Positions 1 through 10,640 of a DNA stretch of 64,000 nt are shown one piece after another. Origin of the DNA: Cepaea nemoralis (Eukaryota > Mollusca > Gastropoda > Stylommatophora > Helicidae); the NCBI GenBank assembly GCA_014155875.1, contig JACEFZ010027936.1, positions 186,001 through 250,000 on the forward strand, given 5' to 3'. A program made the position numbers and the translations under genes. Position 1 is the stretch's first letter. Each line of letters begins with the position of its first letter. Under the pieces are notes generated by a model. It was not told the origin of the DNA. It ran no database searches and saw nothing but the letters and a program-made list of their open reading frames with translations.

Positions 1-160
1 TGTGATTTACTTGGCAATTGTATTTCCAGTAATTTGCCATTGCTTTCTCAATGGATGACTCTCCTACCACCAAAATCAATGTAAAGCAATCTGCTCCCAA
101 ATCACCAGCAACTGATTTTGAATCCTTGACCCGGTGTATCGGGGAATTGTGTGAAACAAC
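1..160 (-). repeat. SINE family C fragment
   Basis: The stretch with 'tttgccattgctttctcaatg' split around positions 34-54 is the reverse complement of a motif shared by the fuller SINE C copies at 25055, 45130 and 59130 (cattcagaaagcaatggc, then aaactactgaa). It is cut by the window edge and lies in an intron or flank of gene 1. Confidence 0.5.
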
Positions 161-244
161 ATTTATTAACCCCTTAGCCACAGACAGACAGAAAAACCAA
201 TGAGCAAGTCCTACAAGAGACAGATGAAAACTGCAAACTGATTA

Positions 245-475
245 GAGAAATTAGACATAGACAATCAAGATGTTTTTGGGCATGTTATGAGAAGAAATAA
301 ACTGGAGAACTTGGTGGCAACTGGCAAGATTGAGGAGAAAAGAACAAGGGAAAGGCAGAGAAGTAAATATCTGATGGTTTTGTCACATGGCATAACTAAG
401 ACAAAAACACAGAGCTGAACCACAACCCTGGTGAATAATTTAATGTTACAAATCATAAACAATTAAGAAAAACAT
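245..475 (+). mobile_element. RTE-type LINE, 3'-terminal fragment
   Basis: Conceptual translation with frameshifts gives the C-terminal tail typical of these LINEs: LGHVMRRNKLENLVATGKI, then a Lys/Arg-rich stretch and a Trp-His motif. A closely similar piece lies at 33560-33790. No intact reading frame remains. It is a 5'-truncated, decayed copy. Confidence 0.65.
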
Positions 476-528
476 TTCATAATACCCAAAACAAATGTCT
501 GCTTTGTGCGGAAATTAAAACCTCCTAC

Positions 529-684
529 CTTCTTTAAAGCCACAGATTCTTCTCAAAGTTTCAGCTTCTCGTTTTCGGCCAGCATCCCTGATTTGTTCAG
601 TCACAGAACCAGCATTATCATTGAAATGTCGGTCGTAAGTTGTTCTTCCGTTTACACCCAGCAGCCTCTTATTAGCTGTGGGAA
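529..684 (-). CDS. Gene 1, last exon seen (uncharacterised protein)
   Basis: This open 156-nt block is bounded by an acceptor (tttgttacag before 684) and a donor (GAAG|GTAGGA after 529). It encodes PTANKRLLGVNGRTTYD, then RHFNDNAGSVTEQIRDAGRK and REAETLRRICGFKE, which is hydrophilic and probably helical at its end. It starts with two bases that complete the codon left by the exon at 4765-4941 and ends in phase 1, so the gene continues beyond the left edge. I do not recognise the family. The amino-acid composition and splice-phase fit argue for a real host exon rather than a transposon relic. Confidence 0.65.
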
Positions 685-954
685 CTGTAACAAATGCACA
701 AGATGAAGGCACATGAATCTGTTTAGTTATTATATCATGAGTGGTAGCATGGTGGTATACTAATGGTTAGATTTACACCGGTGCACAGTGTCATTATTTT
801 CTCAACTAGTACTCAGTACAGCTCTGTGATTAAACCAGTATAATAAAATGTGTACCAAAACACAACTAGGACAGCACTTAAGCAAATTCAAAGTATTGAT
901 TGGTGCTCATAGTAGTTTAAGGAAGAAGTAGAAATTAGAGGACACACTTTTTTT

Positions 955-1062
955 TTTGGTTTGCATATCCTTTACAGGACATCGCTGTCAACACCAGCAT
1001 CTTTCAGCTGTATGTTGATCTCTTGGCAAGAGTACGCTCAGTAGTTTGAGGACACACTAGAC
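955..1062 (-). repeat. SINE family C, 3' fragment
   Basis: It contains the reverse complement of the SINE C tail: a spaced version of 'gcatatcctttacaggacat', then 'cgctgtcaacaccagcat', 'cttggcaag' and 'cagtagtttg'. The same order occurs at 15000-15110 and 27245-27350. Confidence 0.6.
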
Positions 1063-1096
1063 AACATAAAAATTGACATATATATATCTACCAATT

Positions 1097-1663
1097 CTCC
1101 CCCGATGATGTTTCCACCTTGTCGTGGTGGGGGAGCTTGAGTTTCTCAATGACCCTGAGAGCTATGCCGGCGGTAGCGTAGCTACCAGCAGGGCCTCCCA
1201 AGCCGGACAGGTCAAAGGGTAGAGAACAGACAAAGAGAAACACCCTGGTCCTCCAGGTTGGGGGTTGAAGCGTGGGGTTAACATCCCCACCTTTGTAAAA
1301 ACCTTTCTTTGTTACGAAACAAATACATGAGCCTCGATATCGGACTGACTTATCTGGACAACGACCTTGGAACGTTAAAGGACTTTTGAGATTTGGAACA
1401 TGGAATGTACGGACACTATATCGAGCTGGAGCGGCCGAAGAACTAACCCGGGAGCTGGTTGAATATCAACACTCAGGAAATAAATGACCGTAGACCCCGA
1501 GGTAGACCAAGAAGGCGGTGGAGAGATAATATACATACAGACCTACAAGCACTTGGAATCAACGACTGGCAAGAGAAGGTCCACCAGAGAGACGAATGGA
1601 GACAGATTGTATTTGCAGCAAAGAACCTCAATGGCTCGGAATGCTGAAGAAGAGAAGAAGAAG
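1097..1663 (+). mobile_element. Internally deleted RTE-type LINE with both ends and a target-site duplication
   Basis: The element is flanked by a perfect 13-bp direct repeat, atatctaccaatt (1084-1096 and 1664-1676). The 5' part holds a leader with the hairpin CCACC/GGTGG and the start of an endonuclease-type reading frame (LRFGTWNVRTLYRAGAAEEL). Near 1460 the sequence jumps straight to the C-terminal tail of the ORF (QEINDRRPRGRPRRRWRDN, then ALGINDWQEKVHQRDEW) and a GAAGAAGAAG tail. The same tail is present in the LINE at 58248-59042. Endonuclease core and reverse transcriptase are missing, so the copy could move only in trans. The duplication implies it was inserted in this short form, or was deleted later without touching its ends. 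Confidence 0.85.
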
Positions 1664-1929
1664 ATATCTACCAATTGTGAAATTAAACATGTCACCTCCA
1701 AATGATGACAGTTCATCGCTGCAGGAACAAAGTGTACTTTGACGCATGACCAACTTGTCACCCCTTAAAAAAGTGTCTTCATTAGCCAGGTCTATCATAC
1801 ACCTGAGTCACCAAATAATGGAATATGGGCAGATACTATTGGTCTCTGAGTTTTATATTAACCCAGCATAGGCGAAATAACAAACATGCAAACACATCAT
1901 ACTGCAGTGCTGTGTCCAGTGTATTAACG

Positions 1930-2110
1930 AACATTTAAAGGAGAGATTTTATTGGCCATAACATAATTCACAGAAAGAGAAGAGATATTATTGGTGCTAA
2001 CATAATACACCGAAAAAGAAGAGATACTATTGGCCACAACATAATACAAAGAAAAAAAGAGGCGATATTATTGGCTATAATATAATACACAGAATACCAG
2101 TTATTGCAGA
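1930..2110. repeat. ~43-bp tandem repeat, about four units
   Basis: Variants of 'gagatattattggc', 'cataacataatacac' and 'agaaagaag' recur about every 43 bases with substitutions between units. Confidence 0.7.
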
Positions 2111-2159
2111 ATCCTTGAGGCCACTAAGACACAACAAAGTATAACTATGAATGAAGTCA

Positions 2160-3005
2160 CACCTCATAATGCTGAGATCTAATGTATGTGAAAGCGTGAC
2201 GCTTTACAACCAATTTAATACTAATACAGGAATACATCATTCCAAACCAGCTGCTCTGTCGTTTGAACCATGTTTTCACTTCACATTCAACTTCGGCGTC
2301 ATTCGCGAAATGTCTCCACCAAGGTGGGTTTTCGGTGGACCAAAAAAGTGGAAATCGCTAGGTGCTAAGTCGGGGCTGTTAGGTGGATGTTCCAGAACTT
2401 TCCACTTTAGTTGGTTAATTTTCTCCTGAGTTAATCGAGCCGTATGTGGTCTGGCATTGTCATGAAAAAAGCAACACTCCTCTAGTCAGCAGTCCTGGAC
2501 GTTTTCTTTGAATTGCACCATGAAGCATTGATAGAACTTCACAGTACAATTCAGAATTCACATTGTCACCTTTCTTCTTGAAATTGGTTAAAAACACTCT
2601 TTGACAATCCCAGACCACAGTCAGCATAACCTTCCCTGTTGATGGCGTAACCTTGAATTTTTGGACACAAGGTGAAGAAGGATGTTTCCATTGCATTTAA
2701 GCATGCTTGATTAGAGCTATGCACTGCTTTATGGGACAAACATTTGTCAGCATAAACAGGAAGCATTTCCTTATGAATGTCCTTTGCAGGCAGTTCTTTT
2801 GCCCACAAAAAACGCACAACAGCACGTTGCTCTTTGGTTGTACACTCCATAAGTACAGTTGCCATTTTGTTTATGCGCTGCGCATGTGCATGAGACACCT
2901 AGCGCCACCTGACGAACGGGAATGTAAAGTTCGATGTTGCTGTCACCTAATGACACCTGTAGAATACACCAACCACATTTATGTGCCATCCGACAGAACT
3001 GTGTG
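2160..3005 (-). mobile_element. Mariner (SETMAR-type) copy, internally deleted and frameshifted
   Basis: Read on the minus strand, it starts with a leader nearly identical to that of the copy at 30213, then MATVLMECTTKEQRAVVRFL and HKEMLPVYADKCLSHKAVHS. It then jumps about 390 bp relative to the other copy, into MQWKHPSSP, VQKFKVTPSTGKVMLT and KKKGDNVNSELYCEV, and ends with decayed equivalents of the HPPYSPDLAPSDFH region. The central part, including the first catalytic aspartate region, is absent. It cannot encode an active transposase. Confidence 0.85.
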
Positions 3006-3109
3006 ACTTACATATTGACTTGCCCTAGTAGTATCCGCATGAGATTACCTGTCTAATGTTCCTAAATGCATGTCAAAAGGTATAGTTTTTCAGCATGTAT
3101 TAACTAGAG

Positions 3110-3300
3110 ATGCAGTAACATAGTAGCTAGAGCTTGCCTGCTAGGACCACAGTCCAGGAGAGGCAACATTATTTTTTCAAACCAGTACGTCTTTGGGGTA
3201 GACCCAGCCTCGTGAAAATTGGTACCAAAAAATTTAATGAACATTTTGGGAATAAAAAAACAATGAGAAATGGAACTGGCTTATTCACATCATATGCCAT
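3110..3300 (+). repeat. SINE family D-like fragment
   Basis: It shares the family D layout (tRNA-like head, then 'agacccagcct' and 'attggtacc' blocks) with copies at 10130-10640 and 60810-61140. It is strongly diverged. Confidence 0.4.
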
Positions 3301-3429
3301 GGCCTAGAATACATGAAGACCTAACACCCCCCAATGGCAGTATCTGCTATGGGATTACTTGACTGATTAATTGCCAGGCTGATTAAAATTGCTACAGAAG
3401 TAAAAACATATTTGTACTAAAGATCTGCG

Positions 3430-4330
3430 AATAATAAAGAACATATATTTTCAGCAAACAGCAGCTATAAGAATCAACAACCTTGTAGGAATTGAGTATA
3501 AAGAAGGGTGTCAGACAAGGTTGTGTATTGTCTCCTGATTTGTTCTAATTGTACAGTGAATATATAATGAGATCTACAGAAAATATGCCAAGGATCCTGG
3601 TTGGTGGATATAATATAAATAACTTATGTTATACTGATGACACAATCTTGATAGCCACAAGTCAGAACGATCTACAGGAAATGATAGATACAATGGTTGT
3701 AGACAGTGAAAAAATGGGCCTTAGTTTGAATAATAGAAAGACAGAAGTCATGGTGATATCAAAGAAACAGATTGTGCCTAAATATGCAATTAAAGTACAA
3801 GATGTTATTTTTCGGCAAGTGCAGAAATTCAGATATCTAGGCACATGGATAACATCAGAAGAAAGATGCATCACTGAGATTAAAGAGCAGAATAAGACAT
3901 GCAAAAACTGCATTCTATCAAGTGAAGAATGTTTTGTGCAATAAGTCACTGTCCTTGAAAGCCAGAAAAAGAGTTTTTGCATGTTACACAGAACCAGTAT
4001 GACTGCAAATCCTGGACAATTAGTAAACAGGCAAAAAAATCCCTGGAAGATTTGGAGATGTGGTTTTATAGAAGAATGCTGAAAATTAATTGGAAAGCCA
4101 AAAAAAAAGCAATCAGGATGTTTTAAGGGAAGCTGAGTCACAAAGACAACTAATTACAAACATCAGAAAGAGGCAGTCATCGTTGTTAGGCCATGTTATG
4201 AGAAGACAAATACTGAAACATGTTGTGACAACCGGAAATATTTGTTGAAAGAGAGATACAGGAAAACAGCATGAGAGGATTCTTGACAGTCTTGTGTCAT
4301 GGCACGGAAGGGAGTCAACACACTAATTAA
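3430..4330 (+). mobile_element. RTE-type LINE fragment with reverse-transcriptase core
   Basis: An open stretch at 3549-3944 encodes the palm-domain region NNLCYTDDTILIATSQ (a YxDD motif with T for the usual A) followed by MGLSLNNRKTEVMVI and FRYLGTWITSEERC. These are the conserved motifs of LINE reverse transcriptases. Frameshifted continuation to about 4330 gives the C-terminal motifs CKSWTISKQ, RRMLKINW, LLGHVMRRQ and SWHGRES. The N-terminal half and the ends are missing. Confidence 0.8.
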
Positions 4331-4576
4331 TCCACGATGTTGGGAATAATAATTTGCCAGCCTGCAAGGCACTGGATAATGATTAAAACTGATTGACTGG
4401 CTGGTTTCAACGGATCATCTTCATCATACTGTGAAATTATCCACTTACAGTCATCTCCTTTAGTACTAAAAAACTCGGCCGCAGAGCAAGCACAACAGGA
4501 GGATGCTGATCATCAGAAGAGGTCCCCACTTACTGAATATTTCAACCACTTTACCTTCATTACACTCTGCGCAGGT

Positions 4577-4645
4577 GGGGGGGGGGGGGGGGGGGGGGGG
4601 GGAGGCATGTGTGCGTGCATGCACACACATGTGTGTATGTGTGTA
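4577..4645. repeat. 26-nt poly-G run followed by a TG/CA microsatellite
   Basis: Positions 4577-4602 are 26 consecutive G, followed by a short alternating tgtgcgtgcatg / acacacatgtgtgtatgtgtg tract. It lies about 160 bases from the donor of the neighbouring gene 1 exon. Confidence 0.9.
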
Positions 4646-4764
4646 AAAAATAATGAGAAAACTTAATACTTGAAGCTACAGCAGGTATTTGAATGTACAC
4701 ATTACTTCCATACTACTTAGTTCCTCTAGCAGAGATGCCCTGTAACAATGAGAAAACTAATTAC

Positions 4765-4941
4765 TTGCGGCCACAGCTGGTGTTTGTTTGTGGACATTAC
4801 TCCCGTATCGTGTAGTAGCTACGGTTAGTTCCTCCTGCTGCCACGGAGGCTGATAGTTCTCACGTTGAATTGAGTTCTTCCCGTATGGTACGTTCTCTTT
4901 CCAGTTGGTGGGAAGACTGAATGCTGATTTCACTTGAAATC
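4765..4941 (-). CDS. Gene 1, internal exon
   Basis: The acceptor is strong (tgtttcttgttgaactttag before 4941) and the donor is GCAA|GTAATT after 4765. The 177-nt exon encodes GFQVKSAFSLPTNWKENVPY, GKNSIQRENYQPPWQQEELT and VATTRYGSNVHKQTPAVAA. It opens with two bases that complete a Gly codon with the last base of the exon at 9851-10001 and leaves one base for the exon at 529-684, so three consecutive exons agree in phase. The stretch is rich in Asn, Gln, Pro, Trp and Tyr. If the donor were not used, a stop would follow within two codons. The protein is unrecognised. Confidence 0.7.
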
Positions 4942-5074
4942 CTAAAGTTCAACAAGAAACAAATCAATTCAGTACTCTTGCTTTAAATTTGCACATCAAA
5001 TAAAGATATACTGAAATTTGTTAACAATTATATATATTATTTATATAATAGTTATAGGTAATTTTATTTTTGCA

Positions 5075-5330
5075 CACACCACAGTGGAGGTCAGCACGGC
5101 TGAGAGGTTTAATTCATTTAAACCTTCTGTTATGAAGCAGCACAGTGGGTTTGTTCCACATGCCAGTCTGTTGGACTTAAATGTTGACTTCTCACCTCTG
5201 ACTTGGAGATTTAATTTACAAATACATCTGAAGTTGAGAAAAGTTCGCCTGTTGGCAAGGGGCATTGGTAATAAGGAAAACTAACCCTCAGGCAACATCG
5301 GTCCAGTGCACTCATTGGTAGTAGCAACAA
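5075..5330 (+). repeat. SINE family B (tRNA-type), diverged copy
   Basis: It begins 'gaggtcagcacggctgagag' and keeps the block order 'ttggacttaaatgttgactt', 'tgacttgga', 'gttcgcctgttggcaagggg', 'aataaggaaaacta' seen at 12925, 38890 and 60470. Most of the internal promoter region has decayed. Confidence 0.65.
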
Positions 5331-5504
5331 CTAGTAAGTGGTAGCACATATGGACTATGCACAAGTTCAAAGCAATCACAACAACAACAAAAAACACACA
5401 CAACATAGTCTCATACTGTAAATACAAAAACAGATAAAACCCCAAATAATGAGAAATAGTAATGTGCATAACTAGCTTTATAAATTTCATCATAGAGCAC
5501 AAGG

Positions 5505-5900
5505 AGGGGCTGCGTGGTCTCGAGGTATGGTGTCCACCTCGAGTGCTGGAGGGCCCGGGTTCAAGCCCCAATAAAGATCGGAATTTTTTCACGTGGACTT
5601 CTAGTAATAAAATGTCCCCTGGTCTCTGGGTAGTGAGATCGGACGCCCGTGTGTATTGTTGCGCACATAAAAAATCCCTTGACAGTAGGAAATCGAAAAA
5701 GAGTAGCCTAACAGCGCTGCCCGGGCAAAATTTCGAGTTAAAAATCTATCCAAAGTATTTCAGGATCCTCGCCGGTGCTACGGAGTTCGTGCACTGAGCT
5801 GACTTTCTCCAGACTCAGGTTTGAGTTAGGAGAAGAACAGAGCACTTATGGGTTACACCTGTGTACCGTGATGTTGATCCATCGACTAAACTAAACTAAG
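5505..5900 (+). repeat. SINE family A, tRNA-derived, near full length (~395 bp)
   Basis: The head is tRNA-like: an A-box region (ggctgcgtggtctcgaggt) and a B-box (gggttcaagcccc) about 35 bases apart. A long conserved body follows (gggtagtgagatcggacgcc, then tgtgtattgttgcgcac) and it ends near 'atcgactaaactaaacta'. A second copy lies inverted at 24150-24560. Confidence 0.8.
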
Positions 5901-6529
5901 TGGAGGCTTCTAATCATCAGAAGTGTCCTCCTTTCTAAAAATGTTGAATTATTCTTTTATACTCTCTCATGGGGATGGGCCCATCCAGGTCATGGCTTCT
6001 AGGTGGTTTTCTGTTATGCATCCACACCCTGTACAGCAGCTTTAAGACGTGTTCATCACTGCTTGCATTTGTCCCACAAATCTGCTGCTATGTGTGCCTA
6101 TCCTACAGCCACCCAGTCTTCAGGAAGGCAGATATCCTGAACATATCATATCGTGATCTGATTTCTTGTCACAGCACTTTTGGCTTGGCTGGGAGAAAGC
6201 TGGCTTCTCTCCTCGGGCCATTTAGCCTTTGTGGTCCACATCTGAGGTTTGTTATACCCCAGTAAACGACCAAGCCACCCTGTTGCCTTCTTCACATCCT
6301 GCCCATAGCTAAGGGAATCACATTTCTGCCCATGCCCAGTTTACTGAAAAATATTGTTCCAAGAAATGTTACATGAGTCAAACATGATGTAAACTGTCCA
6401 ACACTTGGGGCAGTGGATGTGAAAGTGATTTTGATAATTTCTAGAATATTGATGAATCATCAACATCATCAAGTGCCTTGCCGACTACCAAGGCGGGTGG
6501 GTGATTAAGCTTCTCCACATCTTGCAATC
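5901..6529. other. Unassigned intron sequence
   Basis: I see no supported gene or repeat here. The flank just left of the SINE at 6530 supplies one copy of its target duplication (6518-6529). The stretch lies in the gene 1 intron between exons 9851 and 4941. Confidence 0.5.
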
Positions 6530-6672
6530 TTCTTCTTCATCTGCATTCATACTGAGAGTTTTTTCTGACGTGATTGCATTGTGTCTGTTTACAACAGAGC
6601 TGCGATACTTGTGCCTTAGGCCGACACATCTGACTTCTGTAGGCATTTGTTGACCTGGTTAAGCTTCCCGGG
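6530..6672 (-). mobile_element. SINE family E copy with target-site duplication
   Basis: Read on the minus strand it runs from a cccgggaag-like head, through a variant of 'ggtcaacaaatgcc', 'agaagtcagatgtgtcggcc' and 'cagagctc'-type blocks, to a GAAGAAG tail. It is flanked by catcttgcaatc (6518-6529) and catcttgcgatc (6673-6684), which differ by one base. Other copies are at 9110, 11938 and 33414. Confidence 0.8.
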
Positions 6673-8850
6673 CATCTTGCGATCCCATTACTTTCTTATT
6701 ATCAGCTATTCCTTGGCCATGACTTCCCGGGCATCTTGCGATCCCATTACTTTCTTACTGTCAGCTATTCCTTGGCCATGACTTCCCAGGCATCTTGCGA
6801 TCCCATTACTTTCTTACTGTCAGCTATTCCTTGGCCATGACTTCCCAGGCATCTTTTGATCCCATTACTTTCTTACTGTCAGCTATTCCTTGGCCATGAC
6901 TTCCCGGGCATCTTGCGATCCCATTACTTTCTTACTGTCAGCTATTCCTTGGCCATGACTTCCCGGGCATCTTGCGATCCCATGACTTTCTTACTGTCAG
7001 CTATTCCTTGGCCATGACTTCCCGGGCATCTTGCGAACCCATTACTTTCTTACTGTCAGCTATTCCTTGGCCATGACTTCCCAGGCATCTTGTGATCCCA
7101 TTACTTTCTTACTATCAGCTATTCCTTGGCCATGACTTCCCAGGCATCTTTTGATCCCATTACTTTCTTACTGTCAGCTATTCCTTGGCCATGACTTCCC
7201 AGGCATCTTTTGATCCCATTACTGTCTTATTGTCAGCTATTCCTTGGCCATGACTTCCCAGGCATCTTGCGATCCCATTACTTTCTTACTGTCAGCTATT
7301 CCTTGGCCATGACTTCCCAGGCATCTTTTGATCCCATTACTTTCTTACTGTCAGCTATTCCTTGGCCATGACTTCCCGGGCATCTTGCGATCCCATTACT
7401 TTCTTACTGTCAGCTATTCCTTGGCCATGACTTCCCGGGCATCTTGCGATCCCATGACTTTCTTACTGTCAGCTATTCCTTGGCCATGACTTCCCGGGCA
7501 TCTTGCAAACCCATTACTTTCTTACTGTCAGCTATTCCTTGGCCATGACTTCCCAGGCATCTTGTGATCCCATTACTTTCTTACTGTCAGCTATTCCTTG
7601 GCCATGACTTCCCAGGCATCTTTTGATCCCATTACTTTCTTACTGTCAGCTATTCCTTGGCCATGACTTCCCAGGCATCTTTTGATCCCATTACTGTCTT
7701 ATTGTCAGCTATTCCTTGGCCATGGCTTCCCAGGTATCTTGCAATCCCATTACTTTCTTACTGTCAGCTATTCCTTGGCCATGATTTCCCGGGCATCTTG
7801 CGATCCCATTACTTTCTTACTGTCAGCTATTCCTTGGCCATGACTTCCCGGGCATCTTGCGATCCCATTACTTTCTTACTGTCAGATATTCCTTGGCCAT
7901 GATTTCCCGGGCATCTTGCGATCCCATTACTTTCTTACTGTCAGATATTCCTTGGCCATGATTTCCCGGGCATCTTGCGATCCCATTACTTTCTTACTGT
8001 CAGCTATTCCTTGGCCATGATTTCCCGGGCATCTTGCGATCCCATTACTTTCTTACTGTCAGATATTCCTTGGCCATGATTTCCCAGGCATCTTGCGATC
8101 CCATTACTTTCTTACTGTCAGCTATTCCTTGGCCATGACTTCCCAGGCATCTTGTGATCCCATTACTTTCTTACTGTCAGCTATTCCTTGACCATGACTT
8201 CCCGGGCATCTTGCGATCCCATTACTTTCTTATTGTCAGCTATTCCTTGACCATGACTTCCCGGGCATCTTGCGATCCCATTACTTTCTTATTGTCAGCT
8301 ATTCCTTGACCATGACTTCCCGGGCATCTTGCGATCCCATGACTTTCTTATTGTCAGCTATTCCTTGGCCATGACTTCCCGGGCATCTTGCGATCCCATT
8401 ACTTTCTTATTGTCAGCTATTCCTTGGCCATGACTTCCCAGGCATCTTGCGATCCCATTACTTTCTTATTGTCAGCTATTCCTTGGCCATGACTTCCCGG
8501 GCATCTTGCGATCCCATTACTTTCTTACTGTCAGCTATTCCTTGGCCATGACTTCCCGGGCATCCTGCGATCCCATTACTTTCTTACTGTCAGCTATTCC
8601 TTGGCCATGACTTCCCGGGCATCTTGCGATCCCATGACTTTCTTACTGTCAGCTATTCCTTGGCCATGACTTCCCGGGCATCTTGCGATCCCATGACTTT
8701 CTTACTGTCAGCTATTCCTTGGCCATGACTTCCCGGGCATCTTGCGATCCCATGACTTTCTTACTGTCAGCTATTCCTTGGCCATGACTTCCCGGGCATC
8801 TTGCGATCCCATTACTTTCTTACTGTCAGCTATTCCTTGGCCATGACTTT
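6664..8850. repeat. 59-bp minisatellite, about 37 units
   Basis: Each unit reads cttcccgggcatcttgcg, atcccattactttcttactg, tcagctattccttggccatg, a. The phase shifts by one base per 60-base line, giving a period of 59. The first nine bases equal the end of the adjacent SINE, and the next twelve equal its target-site duplication. Variant units (cccatgac, cgaaccc or caaaccc, then tgtgatccc) recur in the same order near 6970 and 7440, which is a higher-order period of about 472 bp (8 units). The array lies in a gene 1 intron. Confidence 0.95.
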
Positions 8851-9032
8851 CAGCTCCTGGCAACCGGCGCTGTGGCAAAGGGGTTATGAATGTGATTCAC
8901 ATGATTCACTATGCCTGAGGTGTTGACAGACAGCTGGTTTAGATGTTCCAAGAGGAGACCTTCAGGTTCATTACATGTTTGCAGAGATGTAAAAAACATG
9001 TTTCATACTTTATTAAATATTAGGACATTATA

Positions 9033-9732
9033 CTAGGTTTCAAATGAAAACCTTAAAAGTGTGATAGAAATAACAATAACCATGCCATTGTTTTGTAACC
9101 TGCCAATATCTTCTTCTGCGTTCATCAGAACTTTTTTCCCGGACGCGATTGCGTTGTGCCTGTTTATAGCAGAGCTGCGTTCTTACGCCGTTAGGCCGAC
9201 ACATCCGACTTCTGCGGGCATTTGTTGACTGGGTTAACCTTCCCGGGGACCTGCCAATATAATTGTTAAGGATGTCAAGAGTGTTAAGCCATGGTGCAAA
9301 CGAACACGGTGATGTCATAAGGACAGTTTAAAGATGGCTGCCCGACTTTTGACTTGCACCAAAGAAAAGCAGTGATCTGTTATCCGTTTTTTGATCAGTG
9401 AAGGGGTGAAACCTACAGAAATTCATCAACAAATTAAGGTCCAGTATGGTGATGCATGCCTGTCAGTCCAGCAAGTGTATGAGTGGAGTAGAAAATTTCA
9501 AAACAGTGTGACTCCTGTGAAGAGGTGCAGCAAGTGGTGCAAGAATATCCCATATGACACGCGACAAAGAGAATTGTTTTTTCTACAGGAATCCAAGCAC
9601 TTTATCAGCGCTGGGGGATTTGCATTGAACACAGTGATCACTACATTGAAAAATGAAACATTGTTCTTTACTTTTTCAGAATATATTCACCAAAAAAAGA
9701 AACCATTCAAGGTTTTCATTTGAAACGCCTTG
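9033..9732 (+). mobile_element. Internally deleted mariner with inverted ends and TA flanks
   Basis: The terminal inverted repeats are aggtttcaaatgaaaacctt at 9035-9054 and aaggttttcatttgaaacgc plus ct at 9709-9730, with TA just outside both ends (9031-9032, 9733-9734). The transposase start MAARLLTCTKEKQ is followed by a stop, then GVKPTEIHQQIKVQYGD and LSVQQVYEWSRKF, the helix-turn-helix region. Near 9522 it jumps to the C-terminal tail (EVQQVVQEYP, GIQALYQRWGICIE). The whole catalytic DDE/D region is missing. A SINE is nested at 9110-9248. Confidence 0.88.
9110..9248 (-). mobile_element. SINE family E copy nested in the mariner
   Basis: It is flanked by a perfect 12-bp duplication, acctgccaatat (9098-9109 and 9249-9260). 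On the minus strand it reads from a cccgggaaggttaaccca-like head through 'gtcaacaaatgcccgcagaa' and 'gtcggatgtgtcggcctaa' to a GAAGAAG tail. It inserted after the mariner did. Confidence 0.9.
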
Positions 9733-9850
9733 TAAATGTCACAAACAGGAACATCAAAAATGCCAAGTCAGAGGGTGGAAGTGGGGAAAGATTGATTTAA
9801 TGATTGTTTTTTTTTTTTTACAAAATGGAGCAGTTTGATAAAACCCTGAC

Positions 9851-10001
9851 CTTGAGGTATTCCCAAATAATCATTCTGGTAAACAGAATGACACAGTCGT
9901 TTTGTAATCTGCTGCAGTTTTTCATTGGTCAGCTCCTCAAACTGTTTGTCAATGTCTTGGTTACGTCTGCTATTGCTGGGAAATTTCCATACTAAAAAAG
10001 A
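9851..10001 (-). CDS. Gene 1, internal exon
   Basis: The 151-nt exon encodes SFLVWKFPSNSRRNQDIDKQ, FEELTNEKLQQITKRLCHSV and YQNDYLGIPQ, an apparently helical, charged segment. The donor is CCTCAAG|GTCAGG. The acceptor chosen (tgtcaacag before 10001) is the one whose phase agrees with the upstream exon ending CCACAG|GT. A second AG 10 bases downstream (tcttttttag) has a better pyrimidine tract but the wrong phase. The downstream junction to 4765-4941 restores a Gly codon. The protein is unrecognised. Confidence 0.7.
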
Positions 10002-10124
10002 CTGTTGACAATGAGATAAAAATGTGATCAGTTCAATTTTGAGAATACAGTGTGCAGTTGTCAAAAAATTAGGGATGTTGTATCAAACATGATGTAGTTA
10101 TATAAATATCACCAGTGGTTCCAA

Positions 10125-10640
10125 AACTGAATGCCCTTTTCTGGATGATTTTCATGTGGTGTATCGAATCATTAGTAGTGAGTTAGTACAGTGGCTGTTA
10201 GTCATGCATTCAAATCACCCCAAGTGTTGCTTTATTTTTTCTTTTAAATTGACCTGACCTCCCAGGTCGACCCAGTCTAAAATGGCTACCAAGACATGTC
10301 AAGGGAAGTAAAAGTGGCCAGGGTGCTAATGACCACACTCCCATCGAATGCTGATTGGTCCATAAATATATGGGGCTTGCAACATATATTTACGTGAGAA
10401 CTGCATTAGTGCAGTGACTAGCACACCTGCCTACCAGTCCCAGGTCATGTGTTAGAACCCCCATCGAGATGGATTTAAAAAAATTAACATGGGTCTCCCC
10501 AGGACGACACTCCCTAAAATATGCATCAGAAAGTGTCATGGTAAGTATAGGCAGTCAGCACGATGCAACCCACATGATCCAGAGAGTGTCATTTGATCTA
10601 TAAAATATGGGGCTGGCACCCAATACACCTCAAGACCATA
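10125..10640 (+). repeat. Two SINE family D copies head to tail
   Basis: Each half has a tRNA-like head (gtggctgttagtcatgca; gcagtgactagcacacctgc), then variants of 'cccaggtcgacccagtct', 'tgtcaagggaagtaaa', 'ggccagggtgctaatgacc' and 'gattggtccataaatatatg'. Copies elsewhere: 58060-58247, 60810-61140. Confidence 0.65.

Noticed and set aside
5969..6265. 98-codon plus-strand open frame
   Set aside because: No family motif, no splice support, and no match with neighbouring exons, which are on the other strand. It looks like a chance frame.
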